From Gemmatimonadota bacterium (lineage in GTDB: Bacteria; Gemmatimonadota; Gemmatimonadetes; Longimicrobiales; Gaopeijiaceae), in the NCBI GenBank assembly GCA_012960225.1, contig DUBS01000033.1, forward strand, positions 24,460 through 88,459: DNA of 64,000 nucleotides. Direction: 5' to 3'. The position numbers were made by a program, and so were the translations under genes. Each line of letters starts with the position of its first letter. Within the stretch, counting starts at the first letter, position 1. Shown in pieces: positions 9,248-18,377 of this stretch. The notes under the pieces were generated by a model. That model ran no database searches and was not told the DNA's origin. It was given only the letters and a program-made list of their open reading frames with translations.

Positions 9248-10324
9248 CTAACCGCCGGTAACCAGTACCTCCATACGCAGAACACCGTCGAGACCGACAA
9301 TGGCGTGCACAACCTGTTCCGCAAGTGATGGATCGAACCAGTAGCCCAAGTCTGCGAGCCCCATGAATGCTGCTCTTGCTTCGCAATAGGCGATGTCGAG
9401 TACTAAGCCAGCCGAATTCAAAAATAGAGATTCGACAAGACCCTCAGACACTCCTTCACCCGCCCGCAATTTGGCCAGAGCCGCTTTCTCTTTTTCCGAT
9501 CCGTGGTGGTGAATCTGCGAGACAAGCAGATTATTACTCCGTCGGCCAACATCAACCTCGAAGTCAGTAAGGTCATCAACGATTTGGAATGCCGTGCCAA
9601 GTTGTGCAACCGAGTACTCTGCTGCAGACAACTTCTCACTCAATCCGCCTTCTTCTAGCACCTCCGGTGCTGCAAACGCGAGTGCGAAGAGGTCACCCCC
9701 ACGAATGCGGTGAACACTGTCAAGCATTACTTCTGGCCTAGCGATTTCTTCGACACCCTCCTCTTCCGATCCCTCTAGCCTACCGATCAAGGCCATGCGA
9801 TCAAGCAATTCGCGCTGTATCGCATCACACTGAGTTCCATTGACAATCTCCTTGACTCGTCCCCTTTCAAGTGCCCTTCGTAACAAGCGTTCGAATGACA
9901 TCAATTGAAGAATTGACATGAAGCGGGCGCCCGTGTTAGGTGCAAGGGGCAAAAGAGTCTTGGCCTGGTCATCAAAAATGTTGTCAGCCGCGGTTATCGT
10001 TCCCTTGATGCAAAAATTCAGTTCCGTATAGAGCGTCAAGCGCGCCTCCGGAACACCTATCGTGGCAAAGATGGACCGGAAAAGAATGAGGAAAAAATAT
10101 TCCTGAAGAAAACGAAGCCCTTCTGGAGTCGTAGCTTCGGCTGCCGATGGAACGTGCGGCGCTTTGGTAAGGAATTGTTCCGCAATCAGCGTTCGGAGAT
10201 CTGCTTGCACAATCCGCACCGCTTCTGCCTGAGCTTCCATATCACTCTCAAGACGAGTCCATACACCGTGTTTCTCTAACAGGCCCACCGCGTCCTGGGA
10301 TCGGAATACAGGGGATAGAGTCAT
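9248..10324 (-). CDS. Divergent polyprenyl-synthetase-like (class I isoprenoid synthase fold) protein
   Basis: 358 residues. Two acidic motifs at the expected spacing mark an isoprenyl diphosphate synthase fold: DNIFDD at residues 114-119 in the place of the first aspartate-rich motif, and QIVDDLTDFEVD at about 247-258 for the second. The first motif departs from the DDxxD pattern, and the Arg pair that normally follows it is absent. The Lys expected before the central helix is replaced in HRIRGGDLFALAF. It may be a class I terpene or prenyl transferase with unusual chemistry, or an inactive relative. It follows coaX by 40 bases at the end of the long secD-coaX run, near uppP and miaA, both of which use or recycle prenyl phosphates. 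The substrate cannot be read from the sequence. Confidence 0.65.
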   Translation of the reverse strand: MTLSPVFRSQDAVGLLEKHGVWTRLESDMEAQAEAVRIVQADLRTLIAEQFLTKAPHVPSAAEATTPEGLRFLQEYFFLILFRSIFATIGVPEARLTLYTELNFCIKGTITAADNIFDDQAKTLLPLAPNTGARFMSILQLMSFERLLRRALERGRVKEIVNGTQCDAIQRELLDRMALIGRLEGSEEEGVEEIARPEVMLDSVHRIRGGDLFALAFAAPEVLEEGGLSEKLSAAEYSVAQLGTAFQIVDDLTDFEVDVGRRSNNLLVSQIHHHGSEKEKAALAKLRAGEGVSEGLVESLFLNSAGLVLDIAYCEARAAFMGLADLGYWFDPSLAEQVVHAIVGLDGVLRMEVLVTGG

Positions 10325-10364
10325 GGGGTTCGAGGCCAGAGTCGGAGTGAATTCAAGTTCAAAT

Positions 10365-11138
10365 CTACCCCTCTAAATACTCGCCAGCCATCGCTAGACC
10401 GAAGAGAGTGAGAAACGGTTCAATCCTGTCGATCGTTGCCAAATGTGGCCCGATAGTATTGGCGAAACCTCCGGTAGCTACTACATATGCGTCCGGGCGA
10501 TCCCATTCCTCTCTCAACCGTTGAACCATACCATCTATAGAGTCGATCGCTTGATAAAAAATGCCGCTTTGGATACAAGTTTCAGTCCTTCGGCCAATCA
10601 CCGCAGGTGGGGGGGTCAGCTCAACGCGCGGTAACTTCGCCGTTCTTGAAGCGAGCCAGTCGATGCCTGTCAGGAGTCCCGGAGAGATCACTCCTCCTTT
10701 GAAGACTCCTTCCTTTGTTATGCAATCGAAAGTCGTAGCTGTGCCTAGATCCACAACGATCGTGTCACGATGGTATAATTCACGGGCAGCAAGAGTGTTG
10801 ACGATCCGATCTGCCCCAACCGACATCGGCTCTTCTACATCAAGCTTGATTGGAAGATCAGATCGTGGATCTATTACCAGCACCTCTCCCGTCACAATTC
10901 TCCGTAGCGTCTTCGTCCATACTCTGTTGGCGGCAGGAACGACTGAGCCGACTACTCCTCTCGTAATCTTGGAATCGCCCAAAGCATTATTAGATAAGAA
11001 CGCACGAACCAATACTGTCATCTCATCAATCGTCCGAGACACACTTGAGCTGATCCGCCAGTGGCCGGCCAATTCTCTCTTACCTGAAGCCAGTCCAATC
11101 ACGGTTTCAGTATTTCCTACATCAACAACCAGCTGCAT
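10365..11138 (-). CDS. coaX: Type III pantothenate kinase
   Basis: 257 residues, the usual CoaX size. It phosphorylates pantothenate in the first step of coenzyme A synthesis. ASKHA-fold signatures are visible: DVGNTETVIGL at the N-terminus (phosphate loop), VDLGTATTFDCI near residue 125 with the catalytic Asp, and GGVISPGL following it. It lies 39 bases downstream of birA; the birA-coaX pairing is common in many phyla. Type III enzymes are not feedback-inhibited by CoA. A TCTC-rich gap with GAGAGG before the ATG gives a plausible ribosome site. Confidence 0.95.
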   Translation of the reverse strand: MQLVVDVGNTETVIGLASGKRELAGHWRISSSVSRTIDEMTVLVRAFLSNNALGDSKITRGVVGSVVPAANRVWTKTLRRIVTGEVLVIDPRSDLPIKLDVEEPMSVGADRIVNTLAARELYHRDTIVVDLGTATTFDCITKEGVFKGGVISPGLLTGIDWLASRTAKLPRVELTPPPAVIGRRTETCIQSGIFYQAIDSIDGMVQRLREEWDRPDAYVVATGGFANTIGPHLATIDRIEPFLTLFGLAMAGEYLEG

Positions 11139-11177
11139 ATCACCTCTCTAAGCAAGATCTGCTTTGGGCGCCCAGGG

Positions 11178-11954
11178 TTAACTCGGAGTCACACTTCCTG
11201 ATACTACCCGTACCCGGGAACTGTCTTCGCGCTCCAGTATGAGTGCGCCTTGTTCGTCGATGCCACGTGCCACACCACCTCCCTCCTGCTCTGTCGTCAC
11301 CTCTGACCCGAAAAGTGCATCTCGGCTCAAGAGTTCTTCATGAAGTCCAGAAGGCAACTGATCAAGATACCGAGGATCATCAAATACCGGCTCAACCTTG
11401 TGTAATTCAGAAATCAAAGCTTCTGCAACGTAGCTGGGTTCCAGGGTCAACTGGCAAGTCTCCTCAAGTGAAGAAGTACGGCCTGTGGATTCTGGTGGGA
11501 ACCCAGTTACCGGAGTCCGGATGTTCACACCTACCCCTGTAACTATCCACTCACCGGCTGACTCACAAAGGATTCCGGCAACCTTACCCCCTTCGAGAAG
11601 AACATCATTGGGCCATTTAATTTGAGTGGAGAAACCATCAGCCAAAACCTCTATAGCTCGGGCAACCGCAACTCCTACTATCAGAGGGACAAACAGTTGG
11701 GGGGGTGACAAGGCTGGTAGAAGAACAGACATCAAGAGTCCTGCCCCATCCGGTGAGTACCATTTACTCCCAGCGCGTCCACGTCCTGCTGTCTGTTCAT
11801 CTGCAATCACCACGCTGAATGAAACCGGTTCAGCTTCAGTCAGGTCGATCAGACGGTCATTAGTGGAGCTAATACGGCGGTATATCTCCAGAGACGGGAT
11901 ACCCCATATTTCAGCCCATTCTGAGACTGGGCGACCCTGCCAGTGGTTCAACAC
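11178..11954 (-). CDS. birA: Biotin--[acetyl-CoA-carboxylase] ligase, monofunctional
   Basis: 258 residues. It attaches biotin to the carrier domain of acetyl-CoA carboxylase. The biotin/ATP loop GRGRAGSKWYSPDGAG and the central KWPNDVLLEGGKVAGILCE are intact, and a short C-terminal SH3-like domain ends in VRVVSGSVTPS. There is no N-terminal helix-turn-helix, so unlike E. coli BirA it should not repress transcription. It sits between uppP (29 bases upstream) and coaX in the long minus-strand run. Confidence 0.95.
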   Translation of the reverse strand: MLNHWQGRPVSEWAEIWGIPSLEIYRRISSTNDRLIDLTEAEPVSFSVVIADEQTAGRGRAGSKWYSPDGAGLLMSVLLPALSPPQLFVPLIVGVAVARAIEVLADGFSTQIKWPNDVLLEGGKVAGILCESAGEWIVTGVGVNIRTPVTGFPPESTGRTSSLEETCQLTLEPSYVAEALISELHKVEPVFDDPRYLDQLPSGLHEELLSRDALFGSEVTTEQEGGGVARGIDEQGALILEREDSSRVRVVSGSVTPS

Positions 11955-11983
11955 CTAGCAATACACATATCTAGGTCAGCTCC

Positions 11984-12766
11984 CTATTTCACCCACAAGT
12001 AGGAGAGAAAGAGCGCTCCTATAATCCAGCAATAAATGCCAAACAAATGAAGGGAGCCCTTTCCAAGAGTGGTGATAAAGGTTCGGATCGCCAGAACACC
12101 TGTGAAAGCTGCAGCCGCACCGGCCAATAAGAGTGTCAGAGTTGGAAGCGACTGTGACGCTCCGATCTCGGGCAACTGAAGGAGAGTAGCTCCGAGGATC
12201 ACAGGTATAGCCATAAGGAAAGAAAAAGCTGCTGCATCCTCGGCCTTTAGGCCCAACCACAGCGCCGCGACCACCGTTGTCCCGGAGCGGGAGATACCGG
12301 GAATCAGGGCGAACGCCTGGGCCAAGCCGATTACTAGTGCACCAATCCACCGAGGACGATCTTCCACGGAAGAGATAGAGACTCCCCGGCTCGTCCAAAG
12401 GACTCCTCCTGTCACCAGAAGAGCAACCCCGGGAATCACAGGATTATCAAACATCACCTTCACCAGATCACCAAGAAAAAGGCCTGCAACAACGGCAGGA
12501 AGGGTTGCCAACCCAATCAAGCCCATGTACTCAAGGGCGCTGCGATCTTTACCCAGAATCCCTCTTGATAACTCAGCTATTCGGTTCCGATAAATCAGGA
12601 GGATCGATAGCAACGTGGCCATGTGCACCCAAACTTCGAAGAGAACACCGGGCACTTCGATGTCTAGAATTGCTTGCGCTATAACCAGGTGGCCAGAGCT
12701 GGAGATGGGCAAAAATTCAGTAACTCCCTGAAGTATCCCAAGCACGAGTGCTTCCAGGATTGTCAT
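11984..12766 (-). CDS. uppP: Undecaprenyl-diphosphatase UppP (BacA)
   Basis: 260 residues from ATG 12766, whose ATGA overlaps the bshA stop codon; the open frame upstream to 12823 lies inside bshA and is rejected. This polytopic inner-membrane protein (about eight segments) removes a phosphate from undecaprenyl diphosphate so that the wall-lipid carrier can be reused. Both signature motifs are present: EFLPISSSGHLVIAQ near the N-terminus and PGISRSGTTV at about residue 155. Overproduction of family members gives bacitracin resistance. Translational coupling to bshA is likely from the overlap. Confidence 0.96.
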   Translation of the reverse strand: MTILEALVLGILQGVTEFLPISSSGHLVIAQAILDIEVPGVLFEVWVHMATLLSILLIYRNRIAELSRGILGKDRSALEYMGLIGLATLPAVVAGLFLGDLVKVMFDNPVIPGVALLVTGGVLWTSRGVSISSVEDRPRWIGALVIGLAQAFALIPGISRSGTTVVAALWLGLKAEDAAAFSFLMAIPVILGATLLQLPEIGASQSLPTLTLLLAGAAAAFTGVLAIRTFITTLGKGSLHLFGIYCWIIGALFLSYLWVK

Positions 12767-13899
12767 GAAGACCGAGATCCCAGGATTCGCCGATAATATT
12801 CTTCGTATTGAGGCACAATGCATTCAGAGGAGAAACGCTTCACCGCGAGAGCGCGTCCAGCATCGGATAGCTCCTGGCGGTGCTTGTCGTCACTCAAAAT
12901 CTTGATGCTAGCGGCTGCCATTTCATCGATGTCACCAGCCTCACATAAGTATCCGGTTTCTCCATCTATGACCACCTCGGGCAAGCCACCCACGCGAGAT
13001 GCAACTACCGGTGATCCGCACGCCATTGCCTCTAACGCAGCCAACCCGAACGATTCGCTCCTGGAGGGCAGGAGGAATAAGTCCGAGCATGATAGTAATT
13101 CTTGCACGGGTGTGTACTCCCCAAGGAACACGACCCTGTCGCGGATCCCCAGTTCCTCGACTCTTACGCGTGCACGTGGAAGATCCGGACCATCACCTAC
13201 GAGAACTAATCGGGATGGAATCTCTCCCAAAACACGTGCGAATATCTCTACTACATCCTCCACTCGCTTAACAGGTCGGAAGTTCGAGATATGCATGACG
13301 ATTCTTTCATCGTCAGGGGCGAGTGTGGCCCGATGGCAGGGCTCTAGGCCCGGTCGATAAATCCTTGTATCGACAAAATTTGGTACTACTTCGATACGGC
13401 TTTCTGGCACTGAGAAGTCACGCACAGTCTCTCGCTTTAGAAAGTCCGAAACAGCGGTTAAGCCATGTGAGCGAAGAATCGAAAACTGTGTGATGGCTTG
13501 GAACGAGGGGTGAAGACCAACCAGCGTGATATCGGTGCCATGTAATGTCGTCACGATCTTCAGGTCCCTCTCGCCTTCGAGCATCTCACAGGCCACCCAG
13601 GCAGACGTAGCATGCGGTATCGCGTAGTGCACATGAACAAGGTCAAGTTCATATTTTCGAACTGCGTCATGCAGAGCAACTGCCAGAGCCAATGAATAAG
13701 GAGGGTGCTTGAACAGGGGATAATCTTCCATTTCGACTTCATGGAAGAAGATGCGTTCATGAAAATGCGCCAAACGGAAGGGCTGAGCGTATGATATGAA
13801 GTGCACCTCGTGGCCTCTCTCTGCCAGTTCAAGGCCAAGATGTGTAGCTACAGCCCCAGATCCCCCATAAGTCGGATAGCAGGTGATTCCAATCTTCAT
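12763..13899 (-). CDS. bshA: N-acetyl-alpha-D-glucosaminyl L-malate synthase BshA (bacillithiol biosynthesis)
   Basis: 378 residues, a GT4 glycosyltransferase of the BshA subfamily. It joins UDP-GlcNAc to L-malate, the first step to bacillithiol. The N-terminus KIGITCYPTYGGSGAVATHLG and HFISYAQPFRL are characteristic of BshA rather than general GT4 enzymes. The nucleotide-sugar Glu motif appears in SRSESFGLAALEAMACGSPVV. It overlaps both neighbours by four bases (miaA upstream, uppP downstream), so the three are probably co-translated. Neither bshB nor bshC is in the window. Presence of bshA implies bacillithiol as a low-molecular-weight thiol in this organism. Confidence 0.93.
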   Translation of the reverse strand: MKIGITCYPTYGGSGAVATHLGLELAERGHEVHFISYAQPFRLAHFHERIFFHEVEMEDYPLFKHPPYSLALAVALHDAVRKYELDLVHVHYAIPHATSAWVACEMLEGERDLKIVTTLHGTDITLVGLHPSFQAITQFSILRSHGLTAVSDFLKRETVRDFSVPESRIEVVPNFVDTRIYRPGLEPCHRATLAPDDERIVMHISNFRPVKRVEDVVEIFARVLGEIPSRLVLVGDGPDLPRARVRVEELGIRDRVVFLGEYTPVQELLSCSDLFLLPSRSESFGLAALEAMACGSPVVASRVGGLPEVVIDGETGYLCEAGDIDEMAAASIKILSDDKHRQELSDAGRALAVKRFSSECIVPQYEEYYRRILGSRSS

Positions 13900-14882
13900 A
13901 AGCTGGGCTCATCGCCTCGGATCTGAGGGCCCGTCTGTTCATGAACCTCAACCCACGCATCAAGCACTGCCGTGGCCTGAAAATCTTTGGAGGCTGTGGC
14001 ATCAATGATGCGAGCTGATGACGGAAGTTGATTACGGAACCAGGTAAGCTGTCTTCTAGCATAATGTCGTGTATTCCTGCGTATCTCTTCCATGGCTTCT
14101 TCAAGCGTCTGATCACCCTCCAAGTACTGCGCTATTTCACGATAACCAGTTGCAGTCATTCCCGGATCATCAAAAGTATAACCGGCTTCAAGCAAGCTGC
14201 GCACCTCACTGACCAAGCCTCGCTCTACCATATATGTCACACGCTTATTGATTCTCTTATCCATCTCTTCGCGAGAAAGCTCAAGCTGAATTATGAGGCC
14301 GGTAAGTGCAGCAGCATCTAGAGGTGACTCCCTATGCCAACTGGAAAGAGGGCACCCCGTTAACAAAGCCACTTCGATAGTGCGACTCATACGCTGAGGA
14401 CCACCATCAATCGCCAAAGAAGCCCTCTCTGGATCCAATTTTTCAACCCATTTAGCAAGTGCTCTGTGGTCAATGGTACTTAAGTACCGGCGAAGCATTT
14501 TGAGGCGTGCTGAATCTATTGGAGGTTCAGCAAAAATTGGCTCTGTGATCGCTTTGAGGAAGAAGCCGGTACCACCTGCGAGTACCGGCACCCGATCGCG
14601 CTTGATGATCTCTCTTATCCAGACACGTGCATCACGTGCGAATTGTCCGGCCGAGTACCGCTCATTTGGCTGAACCAGATCAAGCCCATGATGCCGGACC
14701 TTTGTCCTTACATCAGCAGGCAGCTTGTCAGTACCGATATCCATCCCCTTGTATACCTGTCGGGAATCCATTGAGATGATCTCGATTTCAAGGATCTGAG
14801 CAAGTGCACAGGAAAGTTGTGTCTTGCCTGAAGTTGTCGGTCCCGTCAGTGCAATGAAGGTCGGCTTGAGTTCGGAGATCAT
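13896..14882 (-). CDS. miaA: tRNA dimethylallyltransferase MiaA
   Basis: 328 residues. It transfers the dimethylallyl group to N6 of A37 in tRNAs that read UNN codons. The P-loop GPTTSGKTQLSCALA, the DSRQVYKGMDIGTDK segment and GGTGFFLKAITEP are all present. A C-terminal GYREIAQYLEG and RNTRHYARRQLTWFRN complete the family pattern. It overlaps mutL and bshA by four bases each; mutL-miaA adjacency is widely conserved. No truncation is visible. Confidence 0.97.
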   Translation of the reverse strand: MISELKPTFIALTGPTTSGKTQLSCALAQILEIEIISMDSRQVYKGMDIGTDKLPADVRTKVRHHGLDLVQPNERYSAGQFARDARVWIREIIKRDRVPVLAGGTGFFLKAITEPIFAEPPIDSARLKMLRRYLSTIDHRALAKWVEKLDPERASLAIDGGPQRMSRTIEVALLTGCPLSSWHRESPLDAAALTGLIIQLELSREEMDKRINKRVTYMVERGLVSEVRSLLEAGYTFDDPGMTATGYREIAQYLEGDQTLEEAMEEIRRNTRHYARRQLTWFRNQLPSSARIIDATASKDFQATAVLDAWVEVHEQTGPQIRGDEPSL

Positions 14883-16615
14883 CGCCCAAATTTCCTCGCA
14901 AGCTCCGTACCTGAAAGCCGAATAATCGTCGGACGACCATGAACGTCATGATGCGGGAGGTCAGTAGAAAATAATTGATCAAAAAGCTCTTGCATCTCGA
15001 TATCGGCCAGCTGCTGACCGGCTTTGATTGAGCCCTTACAGGCAAATGTCATCGCGATCTTTTCATGCTGATTCTTCGCTGAGCGGACTAAGTCGGAACC
15101 GTGGGTTAGCTCATCGATCATCTCCCGAAACGCACGTTCGGCATTGAAGTAAGGATGCGGGTTAGGTACTGCCCTCAAGATCACCGTGTCACCACCAAAT
15201 GGTTCAACCTCGAAACCAGATCGATCAAGTAATCCGCGAAGTTCTTCTACCAAGTTCAACTCTGGAGTTGTCAATCGGATCGTTAGGGGGAAAAGAAGCT
15301 TTTGTCCGTCCCGCCCACCCGCTTCAAACGCGTCCATCAGTCTCTGGAATAGCACGCGCTCATGAGCTGAGTGTTGGTCTATTATCAGGAGGCCGTCTCG
15401 TGTCTCAGCAAGAATGTAGGTGTTGAGAATCTGCCAAAGATTTGGTCGCGACTCCTCAGGCTTACTCACTAACTGTCCCTCAGTAAGATCCCCAACCTCA
15501 GAGCCTGCCAGAAATAAAGCCATTTGAGCGTCCGTAGGCGGATCGCTCAGCTCTAGACTTTCCTGTGGTTCATGAACAAGCAAGCGGGGAGTTTCGAGCT
15601 CTCTATCGAACGTTGCAGAGCTCTTTTCATCCTCCAACGCAGACCGCACCGCTCTTTCCACTAGATCCTCTATCTGAGAATCTTGAGCGAACCGTACTTC
15701 AGCTTTAGTTGGATGCACATTGACGTCTACGACACCGGGAGAGACTTGGAGGTAAAGGAACATCCAGGGTCGTGCTGTCTGTGGGATGGTAGTGCTGTAC
15801 CCCCGCTCCACCGCCTGAACAAGTTTCGGAGCCTTGAATGGGCGCCCGTTCACGAACAAGTAACGCCTCCCGCGACCAGGTTTCGCTGCATCAGGGCGCT
15901 GAATCAGACCTTTGACCTCGAGACCTGAGCCTTCAGCTCTCGCGAGAATCAGTGTGCCTCCCTGATCTGAACCCCAAACTTGACTTACCCGTGCAGCAGC
16001 ATCATCCACTGCAGGAAGGTCAAGTAGACTCCTCTTATTAGATGTGAGAGAAAAGCTGACTCGTGGGTTTGCTAATGCGAGTCCCGTCAGGACGTCGCTA
16101 GCTATTCGAACTTCAACGCTCACCGATTTCAAGAACTTGGCACGGGCAGGAGCATTAAAGAATAAATTCCTAACCTCAACCGTAGTCCCTCTCTGGCGAG
16201 CGCTATCTTCGACCGTATCGATACGCCCACCATTCACCACCACCTGGGTACCTACTCCCTGATCAGCTTCCCGAGTATCGAGATTGAGTCGACTTACCGC
16301 AGCAATCGAGGGCAGTGCTTCACCACGGAATCCGAAGGTACGCACGCTAGCTAGATCTGAGGATGATGAAATCTTACTCGTAGCGTGGCGGTCAAGACTT
16401 AGCAGCGCGTCTTCGCGACCCATACCAATTCCGTCGTCACTGACGCGTATCTCACCTTTCCCGCCTCGTAACAGGGAAACTTCAACCCGCGAGGCACGAG
16501 CATCGAGAGAGTTCTCGACCAATTCTTTAACTATAGATGCAGGTCGCTCAACGACCTCCCCTGCCGCGATTTGATTCGCGACCACATCAGTTAACACATT
16601 GATCCGTCTAGTCAT
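14879..16615 (-). CDS. mutL: DNA mismatch repair protein MutL
   Basis: 578 residues from ATG 16615; the extra 17 codons back to 16666 overlap tatD and are rejected. The N-terminal GHKL ATPase is complete: ENSLDA, DDGIGM and GFRGEALPSIAAVS. The C-terminal dimerisation/endonuclease domain has DQHSAHERVLFQ where endonuclease-active MutLs have DQHAxxExxxxE, so the final Glu is Gln. It has DVHGRP in place of CPHGRP, but retains ACKGSIKAG and a terminal KFGR. Metal binding for nicking may therefore be altered. It couples MutS recognition to downstream repair. It lies 16 bases after tatD and overlaps miaA. Confidence 0.96.
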   Translation of the reverse strand: MTRRINVLTDVVANQIAAGEVVERPASIVKELVENSLDARASRVEVSLLRGGKGEIRVSDDGIGMGREDALLSLDRHATSKISSSSDLASVRTFGFRGEALPSIAAVSRLNLDTREADQGVGTQVVVNGGRIDTVEDSARQRGTTVEVRNLFFNAPARAKFLKSVSVEVRIASDVLTGLALANPRVSFSLTSNKRSLLDLPAVDDAAARVSQVWGSDQGGTLILARAEGSGLEVKGLIQRPDAAKPGRGRRYLFVNGRPFKAPKLVQAVERGYSTTIPQTARPWMFLYLQVSPGVVDVNVHPTKAEVRFAQDSQIEDLVERAVRSALEDEKSSATFDRELETPRLLVHEPQESLELSDPPTDAQMALFLAGSEVGDLTEGQLVSKPEESRPNLWQILNTYILAETRDGLLIIDQHSAHERVLFQRLMDAFEAGGRDGQKLLFPLTIRLTTPELNLVEELRGLLDRSGFEVEPFGGDTVILRAVPNPHPYFNAERAFREMIDELTHGSDLVRSAKNQHEKIAMTFACKGSIKAGQQLADIEMQELFDQLFSTDLPHHDVHGRPTIIRLSGTELARKFGR

Positions 16616-16631
16616 CGTGGAGTTTATCCCC

Positions 16632-17402
16632 CTACCGCACGCCGTAGAAGCGACAGGCGTTCTCACTTGTTAAACGCCCGATTTCAAGAGGGTCAGACTT
16701 CAGGTGGTAAGCAACTGCCTGAGCTACATATGGTACGTATGCTGGCTCATTCCGTTTCCCGCGTTGTGGTACAGGAGCGAGATATGGAGAATCCGTCTCA
16801 ATCAGTAATCGGTCTTTCGGAACAGTTCGAAGTAATTCCACAGCTTCGAAGCTCTTGAACGAAGCGATACCTGAGAATGAGACGTACCAATCCGCTTCTA
16901 GAGCCTCTTGAAAAGCGAGATTCCCTCCAGTAAAGCAGTGCAGGACTCCGGATGTTCCAGGTGGCATAGATCTCAGGGCTTCTGCTATATCGCCATCAGC
17001 GGCACGAGCGTGAACAACAACTGGAAGATCGAGTTCGGATCCAAGTGCAAGGTGCGCTGCAAAAAGCCGTCTCTGAACATCCCTAGGAGCATTGTCGTAG
17101 TAAAAATCTAGTCCGGTCTCTCCGATCGCTACTATTTTTTCTTGAGTAGAAGCCAGTTTTCGAATCCGCTCGATAACATCCTCTGGTGCTTCGCCTGCCT
17201 CATGAGGATGTACCCCCGCTGTTGACCATGCGCCTGGCCGATCTTTTACGAGAGCAAGTGCTTCCTGGGTATCCTCAAGATTCGAGGCAATGGTGACCCA
17301 TCGGGTTACGCCATTCTCTAGAGCCCGGAGAAGTGTCTCGTCTAAGTCCCGGTGAAAAGCAGAGGCGGTTAGGTGACAGTGACTGTCGAAGTACTCAGAC
17401 AA
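16632..17402 (-). CDS. tatD: TatD family metal-dependent hydrolase
   Basis: 256 residues, a TIM-barrel amidohydrolase-superfamily 3'-5' DNase. Metal ligands are visible in DSHCHLTASAF at the N-terminus, GETGLDFYYD, the conserved HAR in VVVHARAADGD, LHCFTGG, and the C-terminal ETDSPYLAPVPQRGKRNEP. Roles proposed for the family include DNA-fragment degradation, repair of oxidative damage and quality control. It sits between secF (9 bases upstream) and mutL. A single family copy is seen here. Confidence 0.93.
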   Translation of the reverse strand: MSEYFDSHCHLTASAFHRDLDETLLRALENGVTRWVTIASNLEDTQEALALVKDRPGAWSTAGVHPHEAGEAPEDVIERIRKLASTQEKIVAIGETGLDFYYDNAPRDVQRRLFAAHLALGSELDLPVVVHARAADGDIAEALRSMPPGTSGVLHCFTGGNLAFQEALEADWYVSFSGIASFKSFEAVELLRTVPKDRLLIETDSPYLAPVPQRGKRNEPAYVPYVAQAVAYHLKSDPLEIGRLTSENACRFYGVR

Positions 17403-17411
17403 CGTCCTCGG

Positions 17412-18368
17412 TCACACCGTCGCAGGCTGCGGCCTCTTCTTCTTCTCACCGACCCTTCCCAACCCCCAACGATTCTGGATTTCAATCAGCGCTGGAGAAG
17501 CAACGAAAATCGAGGAGTAGGTACCGATGATCACACCCAAAATAAGTACCACAGTGAAATCAAAGATCACGGGACCGCCAAGAACAAGGAGCGCTAAGAG
17601 CACTGCCAGAGTCGTACCAGATGTGAGGACTGTACGCGGGAGAGTCTCATTAATCGATTGGTTGACTAGGTCAACTGGATTACGCTTCCGCGCACCCTTC
17701 GTATGCATGTTCTCACGAATGCGGTCAAAGACCACAATCGTGTCATTTAAAGAATATCCCAGGATAGTGAGGATCGCCGCGACGGTAGGTAATGCAATCT
17801 CGACATGAAAAGCAGCGAGAAAGCCGAGGGTGATCAGTATATCGTGCAGTGTAGCGATCACCGCTGCCATACCAAAGCGAAGCTCGAAGCGGATGGCCAG
17901 ATAAATGAGGGTAAGCAGGAATGAGAAGAGAATCGCATACAAAGCTTTCAATTGCAGTTCTCCCCCTACCTTAGCACCGACCTGTTCAGTCCGGACCACC
18001 TCGAAGGCGTCCTGACCAAAAGCAGCCGCGAGTTGCGCTTCAATAGTATCAGCAACCGCACCTATTGATCCGTCCTCCGCTACAGGGGCTCGCACAACAA
18101 ATTCGCTCTCTTCACCGAAGCGTGTGATCGGCGGCGAATCTGCCCCACCGAGCGCATCACGAAGATCCCCAGCAGTCAGGTTCTCATCCACCTGGATTTG
18201 GATCAGTGATCCGCCTGTAAAATCAACTCCATAGTTCTGCCAGCTTCCAGTGTTCACGACATTTAAGGTCATAAACACAATGCCTACCCCTAGGGCTATG
18301 CCGGAAGCAAAGTATGCCTTACGTCGAGCCTCAATGAACCTGTAGGATGCGTTATGAAAGAGTCGCAT
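17412..18368 (-). CDS. secF: Protein translocase subunit SecF
   Basis: 318 residues with six predicted membrane segments and one large periplasmic domain. It works with SecD to drive the late, proton-motive-force-dependent stage of Sec export. Family marks are GVDFTGGSLIQIQV near the N-terminus, GAKVGGELQLKALYAILFS, and the conserved YSLNDTIVVFDRIREN in the transmembrane domain. It begins 9 bases after secD. Confidence 0.98.
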   Translation of the reverse strand: MRLFHNASYRFIEARRKAYFASGIALGVGIVFMTLNVVNTGSWQNYGVDFTGGSLIQIQVDENLTAGDLRDALGGADSPPITRFGEESEFVVRAPVAEDGSIGAVADTIEAQLAAAFGQDAFEVVRTEQVGAKVGGELQLKALYAILFSFLLTLIYLAIRFELRFGMAAVIATLHDILITLGFLAAFHVEIALPTVAAILTILGYSLNDTIVVFDRIRENMHTKGARKRNPVDLVNQSINETLPRTVLTSGTTLAVLLALLVLGGPVIFDFTVVLILGVIIGTYSSIFVASPALIEIQNRWGLGRVGEKKKRPQPATV

Positions 18369-18377
18369 CGCCTTTCC

